Shown piece after piece: positions 45,877-54,472 of a stretch of DNA of 64,000 nt (position 1 is the first letter of the stretch; each line of letters begins with the position of its first letter). Origin of the DNA: Pedobacter kyonggii (GTDB lineage: Bacteria; Bacteroidota; Bacteroidia; Sphingobacteriales; Sphingobacteriaceae); assembly GCF_004310665.1 (NCBI RefSeq), contig NZ_SIXF01000001.1:310001-374000 (forward strand), in the 5' to 3' direction. The position numbers and the translations under genes were made by a program. A model generated the notes under the pieces. That model saw nothing but the letters and a program-made list of their open reading frames with translations, was not told the origin of the DNA and searched no databases.

Positions 45877-45948
45877 GGCCCGTTCGTCTAGGGGTGAGGA
45901 CGCCAGATTTTCATTCTGGAAACAGGGGTTCGATTCCCCTACGGGCTA
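45877..45948 (+). tRNA. tRNA-Glu (TTC), copy 1
   Basis: Acceptor GGCCCGT/ACGGGCT, anticodon loop TTTTCAT with TTC, T arm CAGGG GTTCGATTCCCCT.. The anticodon stem is CCAGA/TCTGG. CCA is not encoded. Confidence 0.94.
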
Positions 45949-45950
45949 CG

Positions 45951-45982
45951 AAACCGCTACAAAAGCTGAGCGGTTTTTTTTA
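45951..45982 (+). terminator. Terminator after the first tRNA pair
   Basis: Stem AACCGCT / AGCGGTT with a 10-base loop and eight T's directly after tRNA-Glu copy 1. It would limit transcription of the second pair from the upstream promoter. Confidence 0.85.
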
Positions 45983-46038
45983 TCAGTTTCAACACTGCAA
46001 AATTGAAGGTTGGTATTTCCCTTAAAAATACATGAGAG

Positions 46039-46114
<76 letters not shown>

Positions 46115-46189
46115 AGAAGTTGGGAGTTGAGAGTTTTAAGTTGGGAGTTTCTCCAAACTAAAGACTCCAAAGTCAAAACTCAGATTAAT

Positions 46190-46261
46190 GGCCCGTTCGT
46201 CTAGGGGTGAGGACGCCAGATTTTCATTCTGGAAACAGGGGTTCGATTCCCCTACGGGCTA
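46190..46261 (+). tRNA. tRNA-Glu (TTC), copy 2; integration target
   Basis: Identical to copy 1. Its last 22 bases (46241-46262) are repeated at 54473-54494, making it the left attachment site of the integrated element. The element restores the tRNA 3' end, so the gene stays intact. Confidence 0.93.
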
Positions 46262-46262
46262 C
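46241..46262 (+). repeat. attL core of the integrative element
   Basis: 22 bp starting GTTCGATTCCCCTACGGG and ending CTAC, within the T arm and acceptor of tRNA-Glu copy 2. An identical copy lies at 54473-54494 and another in tRNA-Glu copy 1 (45928-45949). Confidence 0.88.
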
Positions 46263-46285
46263 AAAAACCAATGTCAAATGATGTC

Positions 46286-46320
46286 AAAACCCTGCAAATC
46301 AAACATTTGCAGGGTTTTTT
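46286..46320 (+). terminator. Terminator after the second tRNA pair
   Basis: A perfect 14-bp stem AAAACCCTGCAAAT / ATTTGCAGGGTTTT with a 5-base loop and a T-run, just inside the element. It ends tRNA transcription before the recombinase gene. Confidence 0.88.
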
Positions 46321-46440
46321 ATTGATATCAAAAACCTAAAATACACATCAAACCGCAATAAAAAAGTGTGTATTTCGGTGCGTATCAAAAATGGAAAATA
46401 CTACGCACTGAATTCCCAATAATAAACTGTACACTAACAT

Positions 46441-46489
46441 GTTTAGTCGCTAAACATCTTGATATGGGCTAGCTGCTGTCTTACTTTTG
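46441..46489 (+). promoter_or_regulatory. Recombinase promoter with a possible operator
   Basis: CTTG (46458-46461), a 20-base spacer and TACTTTTG (46482-46489) form a promoter 22 bp before the recombinase start. Just upstream the palindrome GTTTAGTCGCTAAAC (46441-46455) could be an operator; that part is inference. Confidence 0.5.
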
Positions 46490-47384
46490 TTTCACTCTAA
46501 GTAAGTAATTATGAAAGGTAATTTCCATCTGCTTTATTATCTAAGAAAGCAAAAAGTCTACAAAGGAGGCCCTAGGGCCATTTATATGCGCATCACCGTA
46601 GATGGTAAATGGGCAGAAATGTCTATTGGTCGTGAATGTGAATCCGACAAATGGAACAGTTCTGCAGGGCGTGCTATTGGCACAAAGGAAGATGTCAGAA
46701 CACTCAATAGCTATCTGGATAGCTTACAAAGCAAGATGAGAATGGCTCATCAGGCTTTTACTCGACACAGGGCAACAGATTACAGCAGCGACTTTGCAAG
46801 GACAGTTTACAGGCAAATCACAAAAAAGCAGATATCTAATGAGGTTATTTGCAGAACATAATTCGAGGATAAAGAAATTAATCGGGAATGGCTTTGAAGC
46901 CAATACACTAAAAGGCTACATTACATCTGAAAGACACTTAACAGATTTCCTTCGAAAACAGTACGCTCAAGATGATATTCAGATCAGTGAACTTAATTAT
47001 GCCTTCATTGACTTGCGTTATAGACACATTAATAATTTTGAACATTATTTACGGGCAGAGTGTAGCGATGTTTCTGCCGCAAAATATATTAAACACCTTA
47101 AAAAGATCGCGAATTACTGTATGGCGAATGGATGGCTGAAACAGGCTCCCTTCATCGCCTATAAATCCACAGCCAAAGCCAAAGAACGCACCTATTTAAC
47201 CCAAGAGGAAGTAGATAAGATTATAGCTAAAGAATTAACTATAGGAAGGTTACAACAAGTTAGGGATATTTTCATTTTTTGTTGCTTTACAGGATTATCC
47301 TATGCCGATGTTAAAAAACTAAAACATTCTGAAATCGCTCTAGGGGTAGATGGTGAAAAATGGATATTTACTACAGCGCCGTTC

Positions 47385-48064
47385 GTGGACAGGAACAATT
47401 GTCTTAAACTTATCTTACCAGACCGTACTTAAGCGACTTCAATCCTATAATGCTGTGCTTATCACACAGGTAGACAGGAAACAAACGCTTAAACCCTCGT
47501 CTCGCAAGTATATGGTGAATAGGCAAGATGCAGATATCATGGCGCAATACAATCTTGAATTGCGGGGATTCTACAACTACTATTCTATCGCAGACAATAT
47601 CAGCTATCAATCAGGGATGGAAGTTCAATTACTTCATGAAATATAGCATGCTCAAAACTCTTGGCCGTAAGCACAAAAGAACCGTCGGACAAATACTTGA
47701 AAAGTATAGAGACGGAACGGATGTGGTCATCCCCTATAGGGATAACAAAGGCAACGGGAAACAAAGAGTATGGTATAATGGTGGATTCAAATGTAAACGC
47801 TTTATGGACATCTACGAGGATAACCAATACGACAAGACACCCAACACCATGTATCTTCCAGCGCCCACACTTGTGGAAAGGCTAAAAGAGAGAAAGTGTG
47901 AACTATGTGGTGTAATGGGAGACCTCGTGATGCATCACGTACGTAACATCAATCAGCTTAAAGCTGACACCAGATGGAATGCAGTGATGATCAAACGCCA
48001 TCGTAAAACGCTCGCAGTCTGTCAAAATTGCGATGCATTAATCCACAAAAGCTATGATAAGTAA
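47385..48064 (+). pseudogene. Group II intron maturase/HNH protein, C-terminal fragment
   Basis: Maturase (X) domain seen as LKRLQSYNAV, SSRKYMVNRQDADIMAQYN and LELRGFYNYYSIADN, then KFNYFMKYSMLKTLGRKHKR. It is followed by a zinc/HNH nuclease end with CELCGVMGDLVMHHVRNIN and TLAVCQNCDALIH. Two single-base frameshifts (near 47427 and near 47620) break it. The reverse-transcriptase domain is missing. Identity from the X-domain and HNH motifs is clear. Confidence 0.85.
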
Positions 48065-48082
48065 GGTTATGTTGACAATGGA

Positions 48083-48116
48083 GAGCCGTATACATGGAAA
48101 CATGTACGTACGGTTC
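48083..48116 (+). ncRNA. Group II intron domain V
   Basis: Exactly 34 nt: GAGCCGTATACATG, a GAAA tetraloop, and CATGTACGTACGGTTC. It folds into an 8-bp lower stem with the AGC catalytic triad, a two-base CG bulge and a 6-bp upper stem, the canonical bacterial domain V. No base of the catalytic core is lost, in contrast to the decayed protein. Confidence 0.93.
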
Positions 48117-48430
48117 GGGGGCGGGTTAGCAGAGACTTACCACCGCAAGGTGGCAAAGCGCTGTTGGCCTAGCCCACTGAAAGAGATCGCAGATCTTTGC
48201 TACGTAGATAAACATTTGACATTTCACCTAGCCAGGCATACATTTGCTACAACAATAACTCTTTCGAATGGGGTTCCAATTGAGACAGTTAGCAAAATAC
48301 TTGGGCATACTGCCTTAAAAACTACTCAGCACTATGCAAAAGTTCTTGATACCAAGGTCAGCCATGATATGGGTAAGTTTAAACAACAGTTCAGTAGTAA
48401 TTAAACTTTAATTTAGCTTTCAGAGTAAAT

Positions 48431-48464
48431 GTTAAAAGCCGCAAAAATTTTTGCGGCTTTTAAC
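48431..48464. terminator. Perfect 34-bp palindrome after the recombinase
   Basis: Arms GTTAAAAGCCGCAAAAA and TTTTTGCGGCTTTTAAC are fully complementary. It lies 27 bp after the recombinase stop and could end transcription in both directions. The next 375 bp (48465-48839) show no gene. Confidence 0.75.
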
Positions 48465-48839
48465 ATTTTATAATATCTAGTTGTGGATTATATTTCAAAT
48501 TTGCAATAGATAACTTTTTAAAGATTGAGGTACTTAATCCCGCTGGGATTCACACCTAGTGTGAAAATTGGCGATTAAACAATATCTGGATGGTTTTGTA
48601 GTTCGACTCCCCGAATAACGCACCTTTTTTTAAATATATTTTAGCTGCAAATGCTATAGTTAAATATACGAAACATAGTCAGTAATACTATAGATTTCGA
48701 TACAATTTCAACTTGGGCTATTTTAGGCTGCTCATCTAACCAAAGTTTGTACAGTCTTTAGCGACTTCCTCTACAGATAGCATATTTGGAAGACATACCA
48801 ATACAGGTATATGACGAGATACTTTTATGAGTAGATATA

Positions 48840-49073
48840 CTATTGTTGATCATCAAATGATTCATAACACATAGTTTTCATTCTCATTAACCCAACGGAT
48901 ATTCCTTTAACGCTAGTTTGACTGCGGAACCATGACTTTACATCAGAAATGGTTTCCTCATTTTCAAGTTTTCCCTGATTATTTTCTTTACATGAATAGA
49001 TAAATACACTTAGACTGGCTGCAATAAACAAAGTGAATCAATGTTTTTTCGATAGAGCATTGAATTTTTTCAT
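48840..49073 (-). pseudogene. Truncated lipoprotein, paralogue of the 520-residue protein
   Basis: From ATG at 49073: MKKFNALSKKH, then an in-frame TGA, then FTLFIAASLSVFIYSCKENNQ and LENEETISDVKSWFRSQTS. This matches the N-terminus of the lipoprotein at 49781-51343 (LSLFIYSCKKDNQEKLENAEIISDVKSWFGSQTS). After SQTS it diverges and stops. So it is a second lipoprotein gene cut to its signal and propeptide, with a nonsense codon in the signal peptide. Confidence 0.85.
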
Positions 49074-49148
49074 CCTTTTTCTGCGGGATTATGAATTACA
49101 GTTATGTCATTTACTCAATGGATAATCTATTGAAGATCTCAGCTGAAA

Positions 49149-49763
49149 TCATCTTTTGATGTAGGCTATAAATAATTCTTCAATCTTAAGTATCAATTGC
49201 CGTCCAGTTCTTCCAGGACAAATTTCTTTCTCATAGTATTGAGGAGCATAGAAGCTCAGTTCCTTTATACCTTTTTTTGTTATTAAGCTTAATTTAATAC
49301 TTGCTGCGTCTCGTATCTGTCTTTGTAAACTGTCTTGACTAACTGGGCAGCCTGCACCATCAATTTGATCATCATTAATACTCCAGGGTTTTAAACTGGT
49401 TAGTTCTTTCCAGATATTCATAAGGCTATCAGCAGATAAATACTTGGGATTGAAATAAGGATTTACATCTACTGGAACTTGAGTGTTTTGGTAGAACTTA
49501 TAGCTAAAATTATGGGGAATCACGATTCTTTGGTCGAGACTAGTGGTAATCTTATAAACGTAAGCATTTATGGTATCTCTCTTTTTACTTAGTATTAGAT
49601 ATTCCGGGTTAAGGTTCCAGTTACTTTCGTATTTTAGAACGAATGTAGTATCAGTATTATCCTTCAGAAACTTATACAAAGGAGGGACGCTGGATTTTTC
49701 TTGGGCAAAAATTGCTTTGCAATTTAACGTCAGAATCAGAATGAATAGTATTTTGTATTTCAT
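49149..49763 (-). CDS. Exported protein of unknown function
   Basis: 204 residues with a signal peptide (MKYKILFILILTLNCKAIFAQ). The mature part is mixed alpha/beta (LILSKKRDTINAYVYKITTS, NIWKELTSLKPWSINDDQID) and has three cysteines, including GAGCPVSQDS and KEICPGRTGRQL. No family is recognised. The start is 17 bp after the stop of the lipoprotein gene, so the two form one operon and may act together, for example as an enzyme and its partner or inhibitor. It is intact, unlike most genes of the element. Confidence 0.75.
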   Translation of the reverse strand: MKYKILFILILTLNCKAIFAQEKSSVPPLYKFLKDNTDTTFVLKYESNWNLNPEYLILSKKRDTINAYVYKITTSLDQRIVIPHNFSYKFYQNTQVPVDVNPYFNPKYLSADSLMNIWKELTSLKPWSINDDQIDGAGCPVSQDSLQRQIRDAASIKLSLITKKGIKELSFYAPQYYEKEICPGRTGRQLILKIEELFIAYIKR

Positions 49764-49780
49764 AATGCGTGGATAATAAA

Positions 49781-51343
49781 TTATTGTTTACATTTTAACC
49801 GTTGACTTAATGGAGTAGTTCCTGAAGATCCTTCCTCTGAGGCGAGTGTATAAGATGTACCTGGAGGAGCGTGCGTAGCAGATGGTGTTCCGGTTAACCC
49901 GATCCAACCGATTTTCTTAAAATAATCTGGATCTGCGGGATAGGTGATTCCTTGAGAATCCGCATATTTTTTCACCATCTCACCAATTGATGTGGCAAAA
50001 CTATTTGCCATCTGTTCATGCTGATATGTGCCTAATTGATCGTTCAAGGGTGCCCCAGTTTTATCAAATAAAAATTTATAGGTTGCTTGGAAATTAGCAT
50101 CGAATCCAGTCTTCCCCTCATTCATCAAGCGGATATTCCAATCAAAGTAAGCATGTATATATTCGTGCATCATTGTTGCTGCAACCGCCAAATCGGTGAG
50201 TTTATTGAGATAGCCCGAATCAAATTTTATTTGCGTAAGAAGGTTAGAGCTATTATTAGGATCAGTAATCCATATGGTTTCAGCAAGATGGCCATTTGCG
50301 GTAACACCTTCGTTAATGATGGCATTAAAGTTACTTCCCTGGCTTAGATTAAGTTTGTTTAATATATCAGAAATCAGCCCTGCGGTTTTACTTGTATTTT
50401 TCATTCCCAGACTCTCAAGCGCAGCCTTCATGTCTTTTAAACATTGTCTGGCATTTGAGTCTACATCAACTTTCAATATCACGGGCGGATTACTAGTACC
50501 CCCTCCACCTGCACCACCACCTGAACCAGCTCCTGGCTCACTACCACCACCGCATTTTGTGCGGCCAACATAAATGCTGTAAGAATTCTCACAGTAAGTA
50601 TAAGCTCCAATGTCAAAGCAACCAATGCCAATCACTTGATATATGTCTGTTTCCTTGCATTCATCAGGAAAGGCCTGCATTATTTTACCTCTTGCAGCTT
50701 GAGAGTTTACGGATACCTTTTTATTTAGCAGTTTTATTCCGCCGATCGATATAGCATTTGTCATTTTACCCTGAAAATCATGATACACTACAGTACCAAT
50801 AAAGCTTGCTTCTTTTTTCAAAAACGTATTTTGTTCAGGATTTGATGTAGTTTCAAGGTATTCGTCACTATTAATAATAGTCATGAAATATCCTTCGGTC
50901 GCTGTTGCTGTTTTTATGAACAGTAGTCTAGTAAAACTTTTCTTCATGCTGATCTTTTCTCCCTCAATAGGAACTTTAGTGTTGAATTTAAAAAGTCCAT
51001 CACTGGTCACTGGCACTTCGATAATTGTGCTGTCTGAAGATTGGTAAGTTTTTGCATTTTCCCAGTCAATGGTCAATGAATGATCTGCTGCATTAGGGAT
51101 TGTTTGTGTACGAGTAGGTTTCAGAGCGGAAATTTTGTTGGAACCTGACTGCCGGAAGAGTGAAGTCGTTAGAAGCCTGTTTGATGTTTGACTGCCGAAC
51201 CAGGACTTTACATCAGAAATGATTTCTGCATTTTCAAGTTTTTCCTGATTATCTTTTTTACAAGAGTAGATAAATAAACTCAGACTGATTGATGCAAATA
51301 ATGCAAGACAGCGTGTTCCTTTGAGAGCATTAATTTTTCTCAT
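49781..51343 (-). CDS. Lipoprotein with an HExxH metallopeptidase-like domain
   Basis: 520 residues. A lipoprotein signal ending LSLFIYSC (cysteine near residue 28) is followed by a SDVKSWF segment and a large N-terminal domain (to about 240). A glycine/serine linker (GSGGGAGGGG, near 265-280) leads to a C-terminal domain. That domain contains AATMMHEYIHAYFDW (near 385), an HExxH motif suggesting a zinc metallopeptidase, and further downstream YQHEQMANSFATSIGEMV, which could supply a third ligand. The architecture (anchor, linker, enzymatic tip) recalls surface or toxin-like proteins of Bacteroidota, but no specific family is claimed. Confidence 0.78.
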   Translation of the reverse strand: MRKINALKGTRCLALFASISLSLFIYSCKKDNQEKLENAEIISDVKSWFGSQTSNRLLTTSLFRQSGSNKISALKPTRTQTIPNAADHSLTIDWENAKTYQSSDSTIIEVPVTSDGLFKFNTKVPIEGEKISMKKSFTRLLFIKTATATEGYFMTIINSDEYLETTSNPEQNTFLKKEASFIGTVVYHDFQGKMTNAISIGGIKLLNKKVSVNSQAARGKIMQAFPDECKETDIYQVIGIGCFDIGAYTYCENSYSIYVGRTKCGGGSEPGAGSGGGAGGGGTSNPPVILKVDVDSNARQCLKDMKAALESLGMKNTSKTAGLISDILNKLNLSQGSNFNAIINEGVTANGHLAETIWITDPNNSSNLLTQIKFDSGYLNKLTDLAVAATMMHEYIHAYFDWNIRLMNEGKTGFDANFQATYKFLFDKTGAPLNDQLGTYQHEQMANSFATSIGEMVKKYADSQGITYPADPDYFKKIGWIGLTGTPSATHAPPGTSYTLASEEGSSGTTPLSQRLKCKQ

Positions 51344-51461
51344 CCTTTTGGTGGATTATGGTTATATAAGTTAATGATAAATAAGGATTCTATGCGCTAA
51401 TATAAAAGACAAATATCAATAATTAAAACATATAATATAAATAGGGAATTTATTTACACCG

Positions 51462-51581
51462 ATGCCTACTTTCCCTTTGTGTTTTTTTAGTGAAAATGTC
51501 AGTTTTGACTACGATCCTTTCGACAGCCTTGTGGCAAGGTGGAAAAACCAGAAAGCATTGGCCCCATTTTACCAAAAATAA
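51462..51581 (+). other. Short open frame of uncertain status
   Basis: A 39-codon frame reading MPTFPLCFFSENVSFDYDPF.. and ending APFYQK. The composition looks protein-like, but I recognise nothing and no promoter is clear. It could be the remnant of a longer gene or chance. It is reported because it is the only candidate in the 268-bp gap. Confidence 0.25.
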
Positions 51582-51611
51582 TCATCCTGTAGTTTGCTAG
51601 TTTATAGTTAG

Positions 51612-52495
51612 TTGCCCTACATCTTAAAATTGACAAAACGGGGTCAATCATATTGGTTTATGCATTACGGGGATTTTATTGGGAACATACTGCCACCAGT
51701 GCTGGACAAAAAGTTGTCCTATATCATCTTTGAGCACAGTTTCCCGAAACCAAATCTAAAACAGTACTATCATTTTACCAATTACAACGCAGCCCTTTCA
51801 ATTCTGGGATCCGGAAACTCAGGTTGTCTAATTTGAGAAGACGCTTTAAAGATGGAGAGTTCGAAGAATTTTACAGCCACCATGGAATCACTGGATATAA
51901 ATCCGATAGGACAACTTTCGGCATCAGCCACAGCGAAAAGGACATCATGAGCGAAATCTTTTTCCTGTCCCTAAGCGGGATGGCCATTGACATGGCTGGC
52001 GATAATAAATGGGAATTATTCGGCGATTCAGGTGCTGGTTGCAGGCTCACCATAGAGGTTGAACCTAAACACAATGACTTCCGGGAGGTCTATTATTCCA
52101 AAGGTCATACAAAGGCAATTCCTTTGGTGAAAGTTTTGTCCGATCGTATTGAGGCCAGGTATCAAAAGCCGTTTAATTTTAGTTATATCTCAAAAATAGG
52201 GGCATTTTATATCAAAGGAGATTTTAAAAACGAAGATGAATACCGCTTTCTTATCAAGACGACTTCTGATGAATATGGTGCGGCACACTTGAAACCTATA
52301 GTTACAGACGCGCAGGAAAAGCTCGCATATCTGGAGTTGGCTTTGGAAAACGAATTTGCAACATTTAAGATCACTGAGGTTCAACCAGGATATGATTGTT
52401 CCGATGAAGATATTGCCGAGCTTAGCAAGCTAATTCAGGAAAAAAAACCAGCTATCAAGCTGCTCAATAAGGCCTTGAAGGGTTACGGGATCTAA
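51612..52495 (+). pseudogene. DUF2971-like protein, frameshifted
   Basis: First part: KQYYHFTNYNAALSILGSG; a single missing base near 51813-51815 shifts the frame; the second part continues LRLSNLRRRFKDGEF, FGISHSEKDIMSEIFFLSLS, WELFGDSGAGCRLTIEVEP and ends at 52495. The pattern 'tyrosine-phenylalanine N-term, residues FSEk..D/ESLWfLYgd.g.Gv.l' is that of DUF2971 proteins, which often occur in defence islands. The true start is unclear; the part before KQYYHF may not be coding. Without the frameshift it would be about 260-290 residues. Confidence 0.72.
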
Positions 52496-52530
52496 TATTC
52501 TGCATCTCAAACATGAAACCTGCAAGTACA

Positions 52531-53352
52531 ATTTCCGATTCCGATTTAATAAGACCCGGACAAAAACCACCGATAATAACCCGGGAAGGAACAACCTAAG
52601 GAGCTGGACGAAGATTTCCGGATTCCCGTCAAATAAAAAAACAAAGCAACAGCAGCATAAAGACGAAGAACAAAAAAAGAAATTCTGGATTCCAGTCAAA
52701 TAAGAACAGGACATAAAACACGCACTGAACAACCAAAAGGAAGAACAAAAAAACGGGAAAGACAAGATTTCCGAATTCCATTCAAATAAAAAACAAAGCA
52801 ACAGCAGCATAAAGACGAAGAACAAAAAAGGAATTCCGGATTCCAGTCAAATAAGAACAGGACATAAAACACGCACTCAACAACAAAAAGGAAGAACAAA
52901 AAAACGGGAAAGACAAGATTTCCGAATTCCAGTCAAATAAAAAACAAAGCAACAGCAGCATAAAGACGAAGAACAAAAAAAGGAATTCCGGATTCCAGTC
53001 AAATAAGAACAGGACATAAAACACGCACTGAACAACCAAAAGGAAGGAACAAAAAAACGGGACAGAACAAGATTTCCGAATTCCAGTCAAATAAAAAACA
53101 AAGCAATAGCAATCGTAAAAGGAAGATCAGCAGTAGAAAGACGAAGAGCATAAAAAGAAATTCCGGATCCCAGTCAAAAAGAACAGAACATAAACATGCG
53201 CTGAATGACCAAAAGAAGAAACAGAGCAAAGAGCTAGAACAAGATTTCCGGATTCCCGTCAAAAAAAAAAACGAGACAACTGAATTAGCGCAGATGAAAG
53301 ATCGGTGGCAGAAAAACAAAAAGGACAGAAATTCCGGATCCCGATCAAATAA
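52531..53352. repeat. Regular array of an 11-fold ATTTCCGGATTCCAGTCAAA repeat
   Basis: Core copies of about 22 bp begin at 52531 (weak), 52614, 52681, 52767, 52832, 52918, 52983, 53072, 53159, 53244 and 53330. Distances are 83, 67, 86, 65, 86, 65, 89, 87, 85 and 86 bp. Intervals come in two conserved kinds: a ~66-bp one (ACAAAGCAACAGCAGCATAA...) and an ~86-bp one (GAACAGGACATAAAACACGC...), alternating to form a ~151-bp unit, then only the longer kind. The plus strand is purine-rich. No credible coding frame in either direction. Function unknown. Confidence 0.9.
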
Positions 53353-53393
53353 AGCAGGGAAAAAACCTACCTTAAAATGCCATGTGAAGCGAA

Positions 53394-54030
53394 TTACATT
53401 GCCCAGTACGGCCAGTAAATCGTAAACTTTCTGGATTCGTTATCAGGATCCTTAGATTTGATCCTGCCGGCATCTATTGCCTCCCGAATTAGTCTGGATA
53501 TTTGCGAAGCCTGTTTATCGTGCATTCCAAAGCGCTGACGCAGGGAAGCATTTGTCATGCCCTCATTTCCATAATATTGCACTACCGAATGCTGATAGCA
53601 TGCTTCTATTCTTTCCTGAAGGCTCATGTCTGCATATTTCTTCGGACTATACATCACCACCTTAAAGGAATTTTCTGTCTCTTGAAATTTTTAATGGCGG
53701 CAGGCCAAAGAGTTCAATCGCCCTTACCGATTTTTCAAACCCTGATCCCCTTTCCTCACAAATATTATATCTTCTGAAAGCGGCAGCCAGGATTTCGTTC
53801 CTTGATTCCGGGCTGGTGCGGATTAAGCGGTCGATTTTCTTGGTAGGCAGCAACTTACCGGGGTTTGAAATTTCGATCCTGTCCTCAAAGATCTCGATCA
53901 TCGGTCCGCTGCCCCTGATGGTAAAATCCTGATGTATAAGCGCGTTGGCTATTATTTCACGGATAGCGATGTCAGGATAGACGGAAGTTTCTTCCCTCAG
54001 CGCATTTTTAATGATTTCACTTCCAGGCAA
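53394..54030 (-). pseudogene. AlbA/RecG-like ATP-binding protein, truncated and frameshifted
   Basis: On the minus strand YPDIAIREIIANALIHQDF and NPGKLLPTKKIDRLIRTSPE, RRYNICEERGSGFEKSVRA match the GHKL-type ATPase half of AlbA_2 / 'RecG-like' regulators. One extra base near 53672-53676 shifts the frame; the other frame continues VVMYSPKKYADMSLQERIEA to the end at 53394, with a winged-helix-like C-terminus. The N-terminal AlbA domain (about 150-200 residues) is missing; the open frame upstream reaches only to a TGA near 54110. No gene is seen in 54111-54472. Confidence 0.8.
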
Positions 54031-54472
54031 CAGACTTTTGGTTTTCCGAATCTGTTTTTTGCCTGAAAAAATATATTTCTGAAGTTGCTTTAGCCTAGAA
54101 TCAAGGTTGGATGTTCAATTTGGCAGAAGCGGGAGAGATTGGAGGAGAAAAACTGTTGCAAGCTAGGCTGCTGTGGTTTTGGGAGAAAAAAATATATTTG
54201 GGCTATTTCTTAGCTTGCCCTTCTTCAAATTGGGTAATTCCCCAGGTGCACACTTTAGAATGGAATCCGGTGTTCACTATTATTACCAAAATCCCCATAA
54301 AGAAGTCTAAACACTATATTGGTTTCTTATATGGGAGTTTAATTTTATCTCAAATTGTACCTTTGAATTGTAAGATCCAGAGTTAATCTGCATCAAGATA
54401 GTGGTGAGTAATTCGGTGCGCAGAGTACAGACAGCTATATAAGACATTGAAAGATAACGGTTTACGGATAAA

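Larger units (their letters stand above)
47371..48177 (+). mobile_element. Group II intron, 3' remnant
   Basis: Contains the C-terminal half of an intron-encoded protein, then ribozyme domain V (48083-48116) and domain VI (stem GGGTTAG/CTAGCCC), ending in AC at 48177, directly before integrase coding sequence. Domains I-IV and the reverse-transcriptase part are absent, as is the 5' splice site. A deletion has fused the integrase exon to the middle of the intron. The left border (about 47371-47385) is approximate. Confidence 0.85.
46511..48404 (+). pseudogene. Tyrosine recombinase (integrase), frameshifted and intron-split
   Basis: Bacteroidota-type integrase. The arm-binding N-terminus (IYMRITVDGKWAEMSIGREC) runs from 46511. 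A single extra base near 46757-46762 shifts the frame, and repairing it gives a continuous HQAFLDTGQQITAATLQGQF. The core-binding domain and the first catalytic part (FIFCCFTGLSYADVKKLKHSE) follow to about 47371. There the frame is broken by intron sequence up to 48177. The C-terminal part continues KEIADLC...LTFHLARHTFATTITL (H-x-x-R), LGHTALKTTQHYAKV with the nucleophile tyrosine, and ends at 48404. About 55-60 residues between WIFTT and KEIAD are missing, so splicing could not restore it. Confidence 0.88.

Noticed and set aside
46390-46425. Short frame reading ISVRIKNGKYYALNSQ before the integrase
   Set aside because: It slightly resembles an integrase arm-binding start, but is too short to support a second recombinase remnant.
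48590-48630. tRNA-like or att-like sequence (TAGTTCGACTCCCCG)
   Set aside because: It resembles a T arm and acceptor, but the stem does not pair and no other tRNA parts lie upstream.
52430-53319. Four overlapping minus-strand open frames rich in Cys, Phe and Leu
   Set aside because: They are translations of the repeat array, change frame from unit to unit and have no start signals.
52531-53352. CRISPR array
   Set aside because: The intervals between core copies are themselves repeated and fall in two kinds, so they are not unique spacers. No cas genes are nearby.
54111-54386. 91-codon plus-strand frame at the right end of the element
   Set aside because: No recognisable protein pattern and no promoter; likely chance.
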